Origin: Novosphingobium sp.
GTDB taxonomy: Bacteria > Pseudomonadota > Alphaproteobacteria > Sphingomonadales > Sphingomonadaceae
DNA length: 64,000 nucleotides
Reading direction: 5' to 3'
Assembly: GCF_025351285.1 (NCBI RefSeq)
Contig: NZ_JANXWG010000103.1
Location: 1 to 64,000 of the forward strand
Made by a program: the position numbers and the translations under genes. This document shows, in pieces, positions 48,113 through 57,582 of this stretch. Each line of letters starts with the position of its first letter. Position 1 is the stretch's first letter. The notes under the pieces were generated by a model. It worked only from the letters and a program-made list of their open reading frames with translations, had not been told where the DNA came from and did not search any database.

Positions 48113-50410
48113 TTAAAACTTGTTGTCCCGCGGAAACCCGTTCGGCGGCAGCCGTCCCGCAGCCCCGCGCGCGACCTTCCACATCATCATGTCCTTCTCG
48201 GTGCGCGTGCGCCCGCTGTCGCCGCCCATCGCCCAGGACAGTCCATCTTCAAGCCGGAACGTCACTGCATCGGCCATGCCGCCGTCCTTGTAGCGTTGCA
48301 GCGTGACGCCCTGGCCCTTCGCAAGGATCGGCAACTCACTCAAGGCGAAGACAACCAGTTTTCGGTTGTCGCCCATCACCGCGACGTGATCGTGCTCGGG
48401 CGCGATTTCGCGGACAACTGTCAGCTTCACGCCGGGCTTGGTGGTGACCACGCCGCGACCCTTGCGGGTTTCGGCGAGCAGTTCGTCGGCCTCGGCCGCG
48501 AACCCGCGCCCGGTTGAGGCCGCGAGCAGCAGTTGCGCCTTGGGGCGATAGACCGTGACCGCCACCACTTGCGCGGCGGGATCGATATCGAGCATCGTGC
48601 GGATCGGTTCGCCGAAGCCACGCGCGCCGGGCAGCTTGTCGGCGCCGATCGTGTAGAAGCGGCCATTGTCGAGCGCGATCAGCAGCTTGTCGGTGGTTTG
48701 CGCGTGGAGCGCGAAGGCCGGGCCATCGCCTTCCTTGAACTTGAAATCGGTGTCGAGCGCCATGTGTCCCTTGGCCGCGCGCGCCCAGCCCTTGGCCGAA
48801 AGGATCACCGTGACCGGTTCCTTCTCGATCATCGCGTCCATGTTGAATTCGCGCGTGGGCGCGGCTTCGGCGATGGTGGTGCGGCGGCGCCCGAGCGGCG
48901 TATCTTCGGCGTATTCCTTGCGCAAGGAGGCCAAGTCGCGCTTCAGGCGAGTGCGCTGCTTGGCCGGGCTGTCAAGCAGCGTTTGCAGGTTCTCCTGTTC
49001 GGCCAGCAGGTCCTTCTGCTCGCGCCGCAGTTCCATTTCCTCCAGCTTGCGCAAGCTGCGCAGCCGCATGTTGAGGATCGCTTCGGCCTGCACGTGAGTC
49101 AGCTCGAATTCGGCCATCATTACCGGGCGCGGTTCGTCCTCGGTGCGGATGATCGCGATGATCCGGTCGAGGTTGAGGTAGGCGATGATGTAGCCGCCGA
49201 CCAGTTCGAGCCGCGCGGCGATCTTTTCGAGCCTATGCCGGGTGCGGCGCAGCAGGATGTCGATCTGGCTGATGATCCATTCCTGCAACAGCAACTTCAG
49301 CCCCAGCACGCCGGGCGTGCGCCGCGCATCGAGCACGTTGAGGTTGAGGCTGAACCGGCTTTCCAGATCGCTCAGCCGGTAAAGGCTTTCCTTGAGCAGA
49401 TCGGGATCGACGTTGCGGCTCTTGGGCACCAGAACCAGCCGGATCGTCTCGTCGCTTTCGTCGCGCACGTCCTCGAGGATCGGCAGCTTCTTGTCACCGA
49501 TCAGCGCGGCGATCTGCTCGATCAGCTTGCCCTTGGGCACCATGTAGGGAATTTCGGAAACGACCAGTTGCCACTGCCCGCTAGTCAGCTTTTCGATGCC
49601 GGTGTCTTCCCAAACGCCATTCTCGTCGCGGCCGGTGGAGAACCGCGCACGCACCCGGACCGCGCCCTTGCCGGTTTCATAAGCGTGCGAAATCGCCGCC
49701 GGGCTGTCCACGATCACGCCGCCGGTGGGCAAGTCGGGGCCGTGAAACACCTGCATCAGCTCGGCGTGTTCGGCATGCGGGTTGTCGATCAACATCAGCG
49801 TCGCGTCGACGATCTCGGCCACGTTGTGGCTTGGGATCGAGGTGGCCATGCCCACCGCGATGCCGGTCGAGCCGTTGGCGAGCAGGTTGGGGAACAGCCC
49901 GGGGAAGATCTCGGGCTCCTCGTCCTCGCCGTTGTAGGTGGGGATGTAATCGACCGTGCCTTCATCGAGCCCGGCCATCATCCGCATCGCGGTGCGCGTC
50001 AGCCGTGCTTCGGTGTAGCGGTAGGCGGCGGCGTTATCGCCGTCGATATTGCCGAAATTGCCCTGGCCCTGAACCAGCGGATAGCGCAGCGCGAAATCCT
50101 GCGCCAACCGCACCATCGCGTCGTAAACCGACTGGTCGCCATGCGGGTGGTACTTGCCGATCACGTCACCCACCACGCGCGCCGATTTCTTGTAGGCGCC
50201 GGTGGGATCGAGCTTCAATTGCCGCATCGCCCACAGCAGCCGGCGGTGGACCGGCTTCAGCCCATCGCGCAGATCGGGCAGCGAGCGCGCGGTGATCGTG
50301 CTGAGCGCATAGACGAGATAGCGCTCGCTGAGGGCCGCATCGAATGGGGCGTCGACGATCGCGTCGAAGGGATCGGGACCGCTGTCACTGGGGGGCTTTG
50401 TTTTCACCAT
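48113..50410 (-). CDS. parC: DNA topoisomerase IV subunit A
   Basis: ERYLVYALSTITARSLPDLRDGLKPVHRRLLWAMRQLKLDPTGAYKKSARVVGDVIGKYHPHGDQSVYDAMVRLAQDF...; GyrA/ParC family. Confidence 0.96.
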   Translation of the reverse strand: MVKTKPPSDSGPDPFDAIVDAPFDAALSERYLVYALSTITARSLPDLRDGLKPVHRRLLWAMRQLKLDPTGAYKKSARVVGDVIGKYHPHGDQSVYDAMVRLAQDFALRYPLVQGQGNFGNIDGDNAAAYRYTEARLTRTAMRMMAGLDEGTVDYIPTYNGEDEEPEIFPGLFPNLLANGSTGIAVGMATSIPSHNVAEIVDATLMLIDNPHAEHAELMQVFHGPDLPTGGVIVDSPAAISHAYETGKGAVRVRARFSTGRDENGVWEDTGIEKLTSGQWQLVVSEIPYMVPKGKLIEQIAALIGDKKLPILEDVRDESDETIRLVLVPKSRNVDPDLLKESLYRLSDLESRFSLNLNVLDARRTPGVLGLKLLLQEWIISQIDILLRRTRHRLEKIAARLELVGGYIIAYLNLDRIIAIIRTEDEPRPVMMAEFELTHVQAEAILNMRLRSLRKLEEMELRREQKDLLAEQENLQTLLDSPAKQRTRLKRDLASLRKEYAEDTPLGRRRTTIAEAAPTREFNMDAMIEKEPVTVILSAKGWARAAKGHMALDTDFKFKEGDGPAFALHAQTTDKLLIALDNGRFYTIGADKLPGARGFGEPIRTMLDIDPAAQVVAVTVYRPKAQLLLAASTGRGFAAEADELLAETRKGRGVVTTKPGVKLTVVREIAPEHDHVAVMGDNRKLVVFALSELPILAKGQGVTLQRYKDGGMADAVTFRLEDGLSWAMGGDSGRTRTEKDMMMWKVARGAAGRLPPNGFPRDNKF

Positions 50411-50522
50411 GGCCGATCCGCCCTAGCAACGCGATGGACTGTCGCAAACACGCGGAACGGCAACATCCCCCGATCATTGTCCCCCCGACAGCGGGACGTC
50501 CCGCCTATCGCGGAGATTTTTC

Positions 50523-51062
50523 ATGACCAAGCGCATTCTCATCATCGCCACCGACGGATTCGAGCAAAGCGAGCTGATCGAACCCAAGAAGGCGTTGGAA
50601 GCCGCGGGCTTCGAAACCGTTGTCGCCAGCATCAAGCCCGGCGTGATCAAGGGCTGGAACCACGGCAACTGGGGCGAAAGCGTGCCCGTCGACAAGACTT
50701 TGGACGAAGTCGAGGCCGACCAGTTCGATGCGTTGCTGATCCCCGGCGGCCAGATGAACCCCGACATCATGCGCATGCAGGCGAAAGCGATCGACCTGGT
50801 CGAAGACTTCGACGACGCCGGCAAGCCGATCGCCGCGATCTGCCACGGCCCCTGGCTGCTGGTGGAAGCAGACATCGTCGACGGCCGCACGGTAACGAGC
50901 TGGCCGTCTGTCCGCACCGACCTCGCTAACGCCGGCGCCGATGTGGTGGACGAGGAAGTCGCAATCGACGGCAACCTCATCACCAGCCGCATGCCCGATG
51001 ATATCCCGGCATTTTCCAAGGCGTTGATCGAGATGCTGCAGGATGCGGAGGTTGATGCCTGA
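50523..51062 (+). CDS. PfpI/DJ-1 family protein
   Basis: KRILIIATDGFEQSELIEPKKALEAAGFETVVAS...DALLIPGGQMNPD...PIAAICHGPWLLVEA. Confidence 0.93.
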   Translation: MTKRILIIATDGFEQSELIEPKKALEAAGFETVVASIKPGVIKGWNHGNWGESVPVDKTLDEVEADQFDALLIPGGQMNPDIMRMQAKAIDLVEDFDDAGKPIAAICHGPWLLVEADIVDGRTVTSWPSVRTDLANAGADVVDEEVAIDGNLITSRMPDDIPAFSKALIEMLQDAEVDA

Positions 51063-51120
51063 AGAATGAAAGTTTGAGGGGTTGAATGTGGGGGCGATCT
51101 GCTCCCACATCCCGGAAAAG

Positions 51121-51453
51121 CTAGACCTGCTGCATGTCGTGCGCTTCAGCCGGAATGCGCACTTCCAGCCCGTCCAATGCGTCGTCCAGCAATATCTGGC
51201 ACGATAGGCGGCTGGTGCGGGTAACGCCGGCAGCGAGGTCGAGCATGTCTTCCTCGTCGTCGCTGGCCGGCACCAGCTTCCCGAACCATTCGGCGCTGAC
51301 GACCACGTGGCAGGTGGAGCAGGCCATCTGCCCCTCGCACGTACCCTCCAGCGCCAGCCCGGCCGCCTGCCCCACTTCGAGCAGCCGCGTGCCCGGCGCG
51401 GCCTGTGCCGCCACCTTCTGACCATTCGCCGTCAGGAACACCACGTCCACCAT
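51121..51453 (-). CDS. 2Fe-2S ferredoxin
   Basis: MVDVVFLTANGQKVAAQAAPGTRLLEVGQAAGLALEGTCEGQMACSTCHVVVSAEWFGKLVPASDDEEDMLDLA. Confidence 0.95.
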   Translation of the reverse strand: MVDVVFLTANGQKVAAQAAPGTRLLEVGQAAGLALEGTCEGQMACSTCHVVVSAEWFGKLVPASDDEEDMLDLAAGVTRTSRLSCQILLDDALDGLEVRIPAEAHDMQQV

Positions 51454-52547
51454 CACAACACTCCCTGCGCCCGCGCCGCGGCGTTGATCGCCGCGGCCGC
51501 CGCCTCCAGGTCACTCTCCTTCGTATAGCGCCCGAACCCCAAACGGATCGATGCCTTCGCTTCTTTCCCGTCGAGCCCCAGCGCTTGCAACACGTGGCTC
51601 GGGCGTCCCGACCCGCTGGCGCAGGCCGAACCCGCCGAGAAGGCGATGTTACGACAATCGGACATCAACCGGCCCACGTCCAGCCCCTTGAGCCGCACGT
51701 TCAAATTGCCGTGCCAGCGATGGGCCGAATCGCCGTTGAGCGTCCACCCGGCGAATAGAGCGCGCGCCAATGCCCACAGCTTTTCCACATGCGCCGCATC
51801 GCTTGTCCCAAGGCTTGTGCACAGTGCTGCCGCCGCGCCGAACCCGGCGCACAGTGCGGGGCTGAGCGTACCCGAGCGCAAGCCGCCTTCCTGCCCGCCA
51901 CCGTGCTGGACGGGGTGCAAGGCCACCCCATCGCGCACCCACAGCGCGCCCACGCCCTTCGGCCCGTAAAGCTTGTGCGCCGAAATCGCGATCAGGTCTG
52001 CGCCTTCAAGGCTTTTGGCAGGAGCCGCGATCTTGCCCGCGCCCTGCACCGCATCGCACAGGAACAGCGCGCCCATCGCCCGCGCGCGCGCCGCCAGTTC
52101 CGCCACCGGTTGCACCGTGCCGATCTCGTTGTTGACCTGCATCACCGCGACCAGGCGGGTGCCTGCGGGGATCGGCACATCGGCCGAAACCAGCCCCGCG
52201 CCATCGACCGGCAGCACCGTGCAATCGGGATCGATGAACCGCGCCGTATCCAGCACTGCCGCGTGTTCGATCGCCGAAACCGCCAGCCTTTTCGCGCCGC
52301 TGCCGATGATCGCCAGGTTGATCGCCTCGGTCGCGCCACTGGTGAAGATCACCCGCCCGCCCGGCGGCAGCAGCGCCGCAACCTGATCGCGCGCAACCTC
52401 GACAGCCGCTGCTGCCGCACGACCGGGCCGATGGGGGCTGTGCGGATTGGCAAAACCTGATGTGTCAGGTCCGCCCAGCCACGGCAGCATCGCATCGCGC
52501 GCTTCGGGCGCAAGCGGGGTCGTCGCCTGATAATCGAGGTAGATCAT
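51453..52547 (-). CDS. Cysteine desulfurase family protein (paralogue 1)
   Basis: MIYLDYQATTPLAPEARDAMLPWLG...FTSGATEAINLAI...AISAHKLYGPKGVGALWVR...FSAGSACASGSGRPSHVLQALGL. Confidence 0.94.
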   Translation of the reverse strand: MIYLDYQATTPLAPEARDAMLPWLGGPDTSGFANPHSPHRPGRAAAAAVEVARDQVAALLPPGGRVIFTSGATEAINLAIIGSGAKRLAVSAIEHAAVLDTARFIDPDCTVLPVDGAGLVSADVPIPAGTRLVAVMQVNNEIGTVQPVAELAARARAMGALFLCDAVQGAGKIAAPAKSLEGADLIAISAHKLYGPKGVGALWVRDGVALHPVQHGGGQEGGLRSGTLSPALCAGFGAAAALCTSLGTSDAAHVEKLWALARALFAGWTLNGDSAHRWHGNLNVRLKGLDVGRLMSDCRNIAFSAGSACASGSGRPSHVLQALGLDGKEAKASIRLGFGRYTKESDLEAAAAAINAAARAQGVL

Positions 52548-53599
52548 CGTGTCACAACGCTGCGCACGACTGCAAGCAGCGCCTCCAGATCGGCACGCGT
52601 GGTCTCGCGCCCGATCGACACGCGGAACACCTCGCGCGCGGTCGCTGCGCCCAGGCCCATCGCGCGCATCACGTGGCTGGGGCTGATGCTGCCCGAAGCA
52701 CAAGCGCTGCCCGCGGAAATCGCGATACCCGCCGCATCGCAACGGATCAGCAGCGTAGTAGCGGCGGTGCCCGGTAGCCGGTACGCGCCCAGCGTCGGCA
52801 CGCGCGCAACGTCGGCGGCGATCACCTCCAACCCCAGCTCGCGCAATTGGCCCTCAAGCCAGCCGCGCAACGTCGCGGCGCCCGCCAGCCAATCGTGATC
52901 CGCCTCCAGCGCGGTCACCAGCCCGAGGATGTACGGCAAATTCTCGGTGCCCGGCCGATAGCCGCGCTCTTGCCCGCCGCTCGGCGCGAGCAGCGCAAGG
53001 TCACGCACCAGCAGCGCACCGATCCCCGGCGGCGCGCCCAGCTTGTGCCCGGCGATCGCGATCAGGTCGGCCGGTGGCAGCGGCACCTTGCCCGCGCTTT
53101 GCGCGCAATCGGCCAGCAACAGCCCGCCCCCCGCCTGCACCCCCGCCGCAATGCGATCGAGAGGCTGGATAATTCCGGTCTCGTTGTTGACATGCTGCAC
53201 GGCGACCAGATCGGCACGCGGTAAGCCATCCGGATCGACCAGCCCCTCACTATCGACCGCGATGATCGACTCGCCCGCATGGCGCAACACCGCGGTGTGC
53301 TCGACCGCCGACGCGAATTGATGCGCGCCCTTGCCGGCGCCCCACCCCAGCGCCAACGCCTCGGTCGCGCTGCCGGTGAAGATCACCGCGCCGCTCCACC
53401 CCAGCGCTGCCGCCACCCGGCCGCGCGCATCCTCGAGCGCTGCGCGCGCCGCACGGCCGGCGGCGTGGACGCTCGACGGATTGGCCCAACATGCCATCGC
53501 CTCGGCCACCACCGCGCGCACCTCGGGCAGGATCGGCACGGTGGCGGCATGGTCGAGGTAAATTGCCGCGTGCGGGCGGGCTGGTAGGTCGGATGACAA
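52544..53599 (-). CDS. Cysteine desulfurase family protein (paralogue 2)
   Basis: IYLDHAATVPILPEVRAVVAEAMACWANPSSVHAAGR...AIAGHKLGAPPGIGALLVR...ISAGSACASGSISPSHVMRAMGL; TTG start at 53599 inferred; ATGA overlap with paralogue 1. Confidence 0.9.
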   Translation of the reverse strand: MSSDLPARPHAAIYLDHAATVPILPEVRAVVAEAMACWANPSSVHAAGRAARAALEDARGRVAAALGWSGAVIFTGSATEALALGWGAGKGAHQFASAVEHTAVLRHAGESIIAVDSEGLVDPDGLPRADLVAVQHVNNETGIIQPLDRIAAGVQAGGGLLLADCAQSAGKVPLPPADLIAIAGHKLGAPPGIGALLVRDLALLAPSGGQERGYRPGTENLPYILGLVTALEADHDWLAGAATLRGWLEGQLRELGLEVIAADVARVPTLGAYRLPGTAATTLLIRCDAAGIAISAGSACASGSISPSHVMRAMGLGAATAREVFRVSIGRETTRADLEALLAVVRSVVTR

Positions 53600-53758
53600 G
53601 CGGACTCTCGCAATTGTTGCTTTCGGGCCATCGCTTTCTATATAGCGCACAGCTTTCCGATAGTGTCCCTGATACGGGACCATGGCGGGGATCGACCAGT
53701 CGCAACGCCCGTTGCGCATTTTCGGCGAACCTTCGCGAAGCCAAAGGTCCTAGAACGT

Positions 53759-54415
53759 ATGCCAGCCGTTATTTTCCCCGGTCCCGAAGGCCGCCTCGAA
53801 GGCCGTTTCCAGCCAAGTTCGCGCCCGCGCGCGCCCGTGGCGATGATCCTCCACCCGCACCCGCAAGCGGGCGGCACGATGAACGATCGCATCACGCAAG
53901 CGATGTACAAGACGTTCACTGCACGCGGCTTTGCCACCTTGCGCTTCAATTTCCGCGGCGTCGGCCGCAGCCAGGGCAGCTTCGACAACGGCGTGGGTGA
54001 ATTGTCCGATGCCGCCTCGGCGCTCGACTGGGTGCAGTCGATCCACCCCGAAGCACAGACCACCTGGATCGCCGGCTACAGCTTCGGCGCGCTGATCGGC
54101 ATGCAATTGCTGATGCGCCGCCCCGAAATCCGTGGCTTCATCTCGGTCGCCCCGCCGGCCAACATGTACGATTTCAGCTTCCTCGCCCCCTGCCCGGCCT
54201 CGGGCATCATGGTCCAGGGCGCCGCCGATACCGTGGTCACCCCCGGCGCGGTCCAGAAGCTGGTCGACAAGCTGCGCACGCAAAAGCACATCACCATCCA
54301 CCACGACGAAATCCCCCGCGCCAACCACTTCTTCGAGAACGAACTCGACGAGATGATGCGCTCGGTTGATACGTACCTGGATATGCGGTTGGCCCCTGAC
54401 TCCCCAATCAAATGA
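53759..54415 (+). CDS. Alpha/beta hydrolase
   Basis: MPAVIFPGPEGRLEGRFQPS...AMILHPHPQAGGTMNDRITQAMYKTFTARGFATLRFNFRGVGRSQGSFDNGVGELSDAASALDW...WIAGYSFGALIGMQLL. Confidence 0.92.
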   Translation: MPAVIFPGPEGRLEGRFQPSSRPRAPVAMILHPHPQAGGTMNDRITQAMYKTFTARGFATLRFNFRGVGRSQGSFDNGVGELSDAASALDWVQSIHPEAQTTWIAGYSFGALIGMQLLMRRPEIRGFISVAPPANMYDFSFLAPCPASGIMVQGAADTVVTPGAVQKLVDKLRTQKHITIHHDEIPRANHFFENELDEMMRSVDTYLDMRLAPDSPIK

Positions 54416-54450
54416 CTTATTCGCCGATCAAGTAGCGGAAGGTCCTGAGT

Positions 54451-54483
54451 CCGGCGGCATGGGTGGTAACCCTTGCCGCCGGA
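54451..54483 (-). repeat. Dispersed hairpin repeat, diverged copy 4
   Basis: ccggcggca-t-gggt-ggta-accc-t-tgccgccgg; related to copy 2 (same ggta loop and aacccttgc arm); just downstream of minus-strand ORF 54489..54686. Confidence 0.65.
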
Positions 54484-54488
54484 CGTAT

Positions 54489-54686
54489 TTACTTCCCTGC
54501 CGCTACCACGGGCGCTTCACCACCCGCATCGGGCAGGCTCCAGATCGCGATGTTCGCGCCCAGGATCAGCGCCATGAACACCATCAGCGCGGGCCGCTGG
54601 CGTTCACCGCGCCGCCATAAGAAAACCGCGCCGGCGCACAGCGCCAGCGCGGTCAGCATCATCAGCGAGAGTGCGAAATCCAGCAT
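54489..54686 (-). CDS. Small 65-aa two-TM membrane protein
   Basis: MLDFALSLMMLTALALCAGAVFLWRRGERQRPALMVFMALILGANIAIWSLPDAGGEAPVVAAGK. Confidence 0.75.
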   Translation of the reverse strand: MLDFALSLMMLTALALCAGAVFLWRRGERQRPALMVFMALILGANIAIWSLPDAGGEAPVVAAGK

Positions 54687-54708
54687 GGCCTGATTTCGCG
54701 TGCTCTGC

Positions 54709-55077
54709 TCAGTCCTTCTTGCCGAAGAAGCCCGAAGCCATGCCCAGCAGGCTGCCAGCGCCGGGGATCTTGTTGAGCAGGCCCGCGGCCATTTCCATCG
54801 CCTGAGGATTGCCTTCGATCATCGTCGCGAACTGGCCGAGCGAGCCTTCGCCGCCGATGTGACCGACGATCTGCTGCAGCACGGCGGGGTCGATCCCGGT
54901 CGAGGCAGCGGCGGTTTCGACCGTGTCGCCTTCCTGCGGGTGTGCGACGGCGAGTGCGGATACGGCCTGTTCTGCGGTTTCGGGGCTGATACCAAGCTTT
55001 GTCGCCATGTTCGCCACATCGATCGGTGCGCCATCACCGCCACCGAGTTGGCCCAGAATGCTGTCGAAAATGCTCAT
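54709..55077 (-). CDS. DUF937/YidB-like protein
   Basis: MSIFDSILGQLGGGDGAPIDVANMATKLGISPETAEQAVSALAVAHPQ...QIVGHIGGEGSLGQ. Confidence 0.75.
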   Translation of the reverse strand: MSIFDSILGQLGGGDGAPIDVANMATKLGISPETAEQAVSALAVAHPQEGDTVETAAASTGIDPAVLQQIVGHIGGEGSLGQFATMIEGNPQAMEMAAGLLNKIPGAGSLLGMASGFFGKKD

Positions 55078-55125
55078 TCGATTGTCTCCATCTACGATCC
55101 CGCGATCAGCATAGACGCGTTATTG

Positions 55126-56040
55126 TTACACTTCCAGCGCGTGGATTTCGGCCATGCGGCGGGCTCCGTCGCTGCGCACGAGTAACGCACTGTATTCAGG
55201 CACTTCGATCCACGTGGCGAAATCGCTGGTGAGCGGTTCGGAGGCGACGATCACGCTGTCTGCGCGCGCGGCGCCGCCAGTCAGCTTCCATTCGTTGTCG
55301 TGGAGCCCGTAGTCGCTGCCGAAGCTGTACCACATGCTGAGGAATTCGTTGGTGCCCTGCATCTGCGCCTGGCCCGACTTGCCGAAATCGAACGTGAACC
55401 GCACCGCAACCAGGTTTACGCCATCGCAGAAAATGAGGTTGGTCGACGACGAGCGATCGATGCCGTGCGCGCGCCGAACTTCGCGCACGATCGCCAAAGC
55501 GCGGGTGATGGCGGCCAGGATCTCCTCGGGCGCGTTGATGCGATACGGATCTTCAAGCGCCGATACGGTCAGCGCGTAAAGCCATTCGCTGTCGGTCGAC
55601 CCCTGGATGTGCCGCGCGAATTCGGGCTTCACGTAAGGCACCAGATCGAAGCGAACGCTGCGGAAATCGGCCAGATCGCCGTTGTGCGCCATCGCCAGCG
55701 GCACGCCATCGAAGCGGAAGGGGTGGACGTTCTGCTCGTTGATCTGGACCGTGGAATTGTACGCCACGCCGCGAATATGCGCGAGCAGGGCGCTCGGCTG
55801 GAGCTTGCTGGCGAGCGCCTTGAGGTTGCGATCGAACAGCGCGACTTGCGTGGTGCGATAGCGGAACGGCGCGTGCGGTTCGTGGCTGGCAGGGTCCCAC
55901 GCCGCCATGCCGAAGCCCGCCAGGTTGAGCATGGCCAGCATCCGCGCGTGGATCGTCTGGTTGAGCAGCGACGAATCGGGCGCGTAAAGCAGGTGGTCGA
56001 GCAAGACCGGTGTGCCGAGGTAGCTGAGGATGCGGCACAT
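55126..56040 (-). CDS. Class II glutamine amidotransferase
   Basis: MCRILSYLGTPVLLDHLLYAPDSSLLNQTIHARML... (catalytic Cys2), HIRGVAYNSTVQINEQNVHPFRFDGVPLAMAHNGDLADF. Confidence 0.93.
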   Translation of the reverse strand: MCRILSYLGTPVLLDHLLYAPDSSLLNQTIHARMLAMLNLAGFGMAAWDPASHEPHAPFRYRTTQVALFDRNLKALASKLQPSALLAHIRGVAYNSTVQINEQNVHPFRFDGVPLAMAHNGDLADFRSVRFDLVPYVKPEFARHIQGSTDSEWLYALTVSALEDPYRINAPEEILAAITRALAIVREVRRAHGIDRSSSTNLIFCDGVNLVAVRFTFDFGKSGQAQMQGTNEFLSMWYSFGSDYGLHDNEWKLTGGAARADSVIVASEPLTSDFATWIEVPEYSALLVRSDGARRMAEIHALEV

Positions 56041-57059
56041 CAGGCGTGTCCCCCCAGACCGCCCAGATTGAACCGTTCGAGCGCGAGCGCGCGGCCGAGG
56101 TGGCGATTGGCGCGGCGCTGGTCGCGCACCAGTTGCCGGCCGAGCACCAGGGCCAGCGCGCCGTGCCAATCGTTCGCGCTGCCGGAATCGTTCGTCGAAT
56201 CGGGTTGCAGCACCGGCTGCAAGACTTTGCCCGGCACGCGCAGCAGCACGCAATCCTCGGCTGCCGCGATGTCGAGCGATGGCGCCGCACCGTCCTCGAG
56301 CGCAATCACGTTGACGCATTCGCCCGGTCCGTGGATCGAAATCTGCTCGGCCCCGCCGGTGCGCGCCATCGATGCGCGCAGTGCGCCGCGCAGCACGATC
56401 CACAAAGTGTTCGGCGTATCGTCGTTGATGCAAACCAGCCCCTGGCCCCGCTCCACCCCGACCATCCGCGACGGCGTGGCCAGCGCCCTTGCCCCGTCTG
56501 GTCCCAGATCGGCGAGCTTTCCGAGCCCCGCTAGCAAGGCTGCGGCATCGCCAGCGACCGGGACGGGCTTGGCCATGAACGAAATTGCCCGTCGCAGGCT
56601 CGATGGCTCGAAGCGGCCCTCTGCCGCGATCCGCGCAAGTGTGGCGCGGGTGCGCGTGGCCACCAGCCGGCGCAAACCGGCCGCAAGTTGCACGGTGCCG
56701 GGCTGCGCATCGGCCAGCAGCGCATGAAATCGCGCGCGGCTGATCCGCAAACCCTCGCTCGGCAGCAGCGCGGTCACGCGGGCCGAGCGTGGCGCATCGT
56801 CGAGCAGCGCAAATTCGCCGACCACTTCGCCCGGCAGGATCGGGCTGAGGGCTGCCGTATCGTCACCGGGAAGCCGCGTTTCGATCCCCAGTCGCCCGGA
56901 TTCGAGGATATACAGCGCGTCCGCCACGTCGCCCTGCCGGAACAGGACCTGGCCGCTATCGAGCGCAAAGCGTGTCGCATTGGCGAGCACTTCCGCGCGC
57001 GCCAACGCATCCAGCCGTGCCAATTGCGGCGATTGCGCGAAGATGTCTGCCCGAGCCAC
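56040..57059 (-). CDS. Protein with two cyclic-nucleotide-binding-like domains
   Basis: First cNMP fold: SGQVLFRQGDVADALYILESGRLGI...EVVGEFALLDDAPRSARVTAL; second: VERGQGLVCINDDTPNTLWIVLRGALRAS; stop overlaps the amidotransferase start (TGATG); no HTH seen. Confidence 0.85.
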   Translation of the reverse strand: MARADIFAQSPQLARLDALARAEVLANATRFALDSGQVLFRQGDVADALYILESGRLGIETRLPGDDTAALSPILPGEVVGEFALLDDAPRSARVTALLPSEGLRISRARFHALLADAQPGTVQLAAGLRRLVATRTRATLARIAAEGRFEPSSLRRAISFMAKPVPVAGDAAALLAGLGKLADLGPDGARALATPSRMVGVERGQGLVCINDDTPNTLWIVLRGALRASMARTGGAEQISIHGPGECVNVIALEDGAAPSLDIAAAEDCVLLRVPGKVLQPVLQPDSTNDSGSANDWHGALALVLGRQLVRDQRRANRHLGRALALERFNLGGLGGHA

Positions 57060-57065
57060 GCCCGA

Positions 57066-57572
57066 TCAGCCCCTCAGCGCCTTCCAGCGCGCCGCTCCCC
57101 CATCGCCGTAGATTCGCACCACATCCTTGCCGGTGTAGAATTCGCCGAACACTTCGGCGCCTTCGGGAAGCACGACCCAGGGCTGCTTGCTGTTGGTGAA
57201 GATATGCACGTCGGGCGGGCAGGCGCCAGGATCGTCGAGCGTACCCACGCGGATGAAACCGGCCTTTTCGCCCACGCCGCCGTAATGGCTCCACAACGCG
57301 ATCCGGCATGTCGGGCAGCGGAACACCGCCTGGCCGCGCCCCGATGCCGAAGGCGTGTCGATCCGCTCGGGCGCTGCGCCGGACAGTTCGAGCCGTTCCG
57401 CTTCGATCACCGCATTCAACGCGAAGGCAGCGCCGGATTCGCGCTGGCACCATGTGCAATGGCAGCAATGTACGACGATCGGCGCTTCGGTCAGCCGATA
57501 GCGGACTTCGCCGCAAGCGCAGCCGCCCCCAAGTCGCTGCTCCGAACCCTGCCCCTGCACCCCGTCCGCCAT
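57066..57572 (-). CDS. GFA (Gfa-like zinc) family protein
   Basis: GGCACGEVRYRLTEAPIVVHCCHCTWCQRESGAAFALNAVI...FRCPTCRIALWSHYG. Confidence 0.93.
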   Translation of the reverse strand: MADGVQGQGSEQRLGGGCACGEVRYRLTEAPIVVHCCHCTWCQRESGAAFALNAVIEAERLELSGAAPERIDTPSASGRGQAVFRCPTCRIALWSHYGGVGEKAGFIRVGTLDDPGACPPDVHIFTNSKQPWVVLPEGAEVFGEFYTGKDVVRIYGDGGAARWKALRG

Positions 57573-57582
57573 CAGCCCCCCT

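Noticed and set aside
48533-50929. 798-aa plus-strand ORF
   Set aside because: Antisense to parC; no domain signature.
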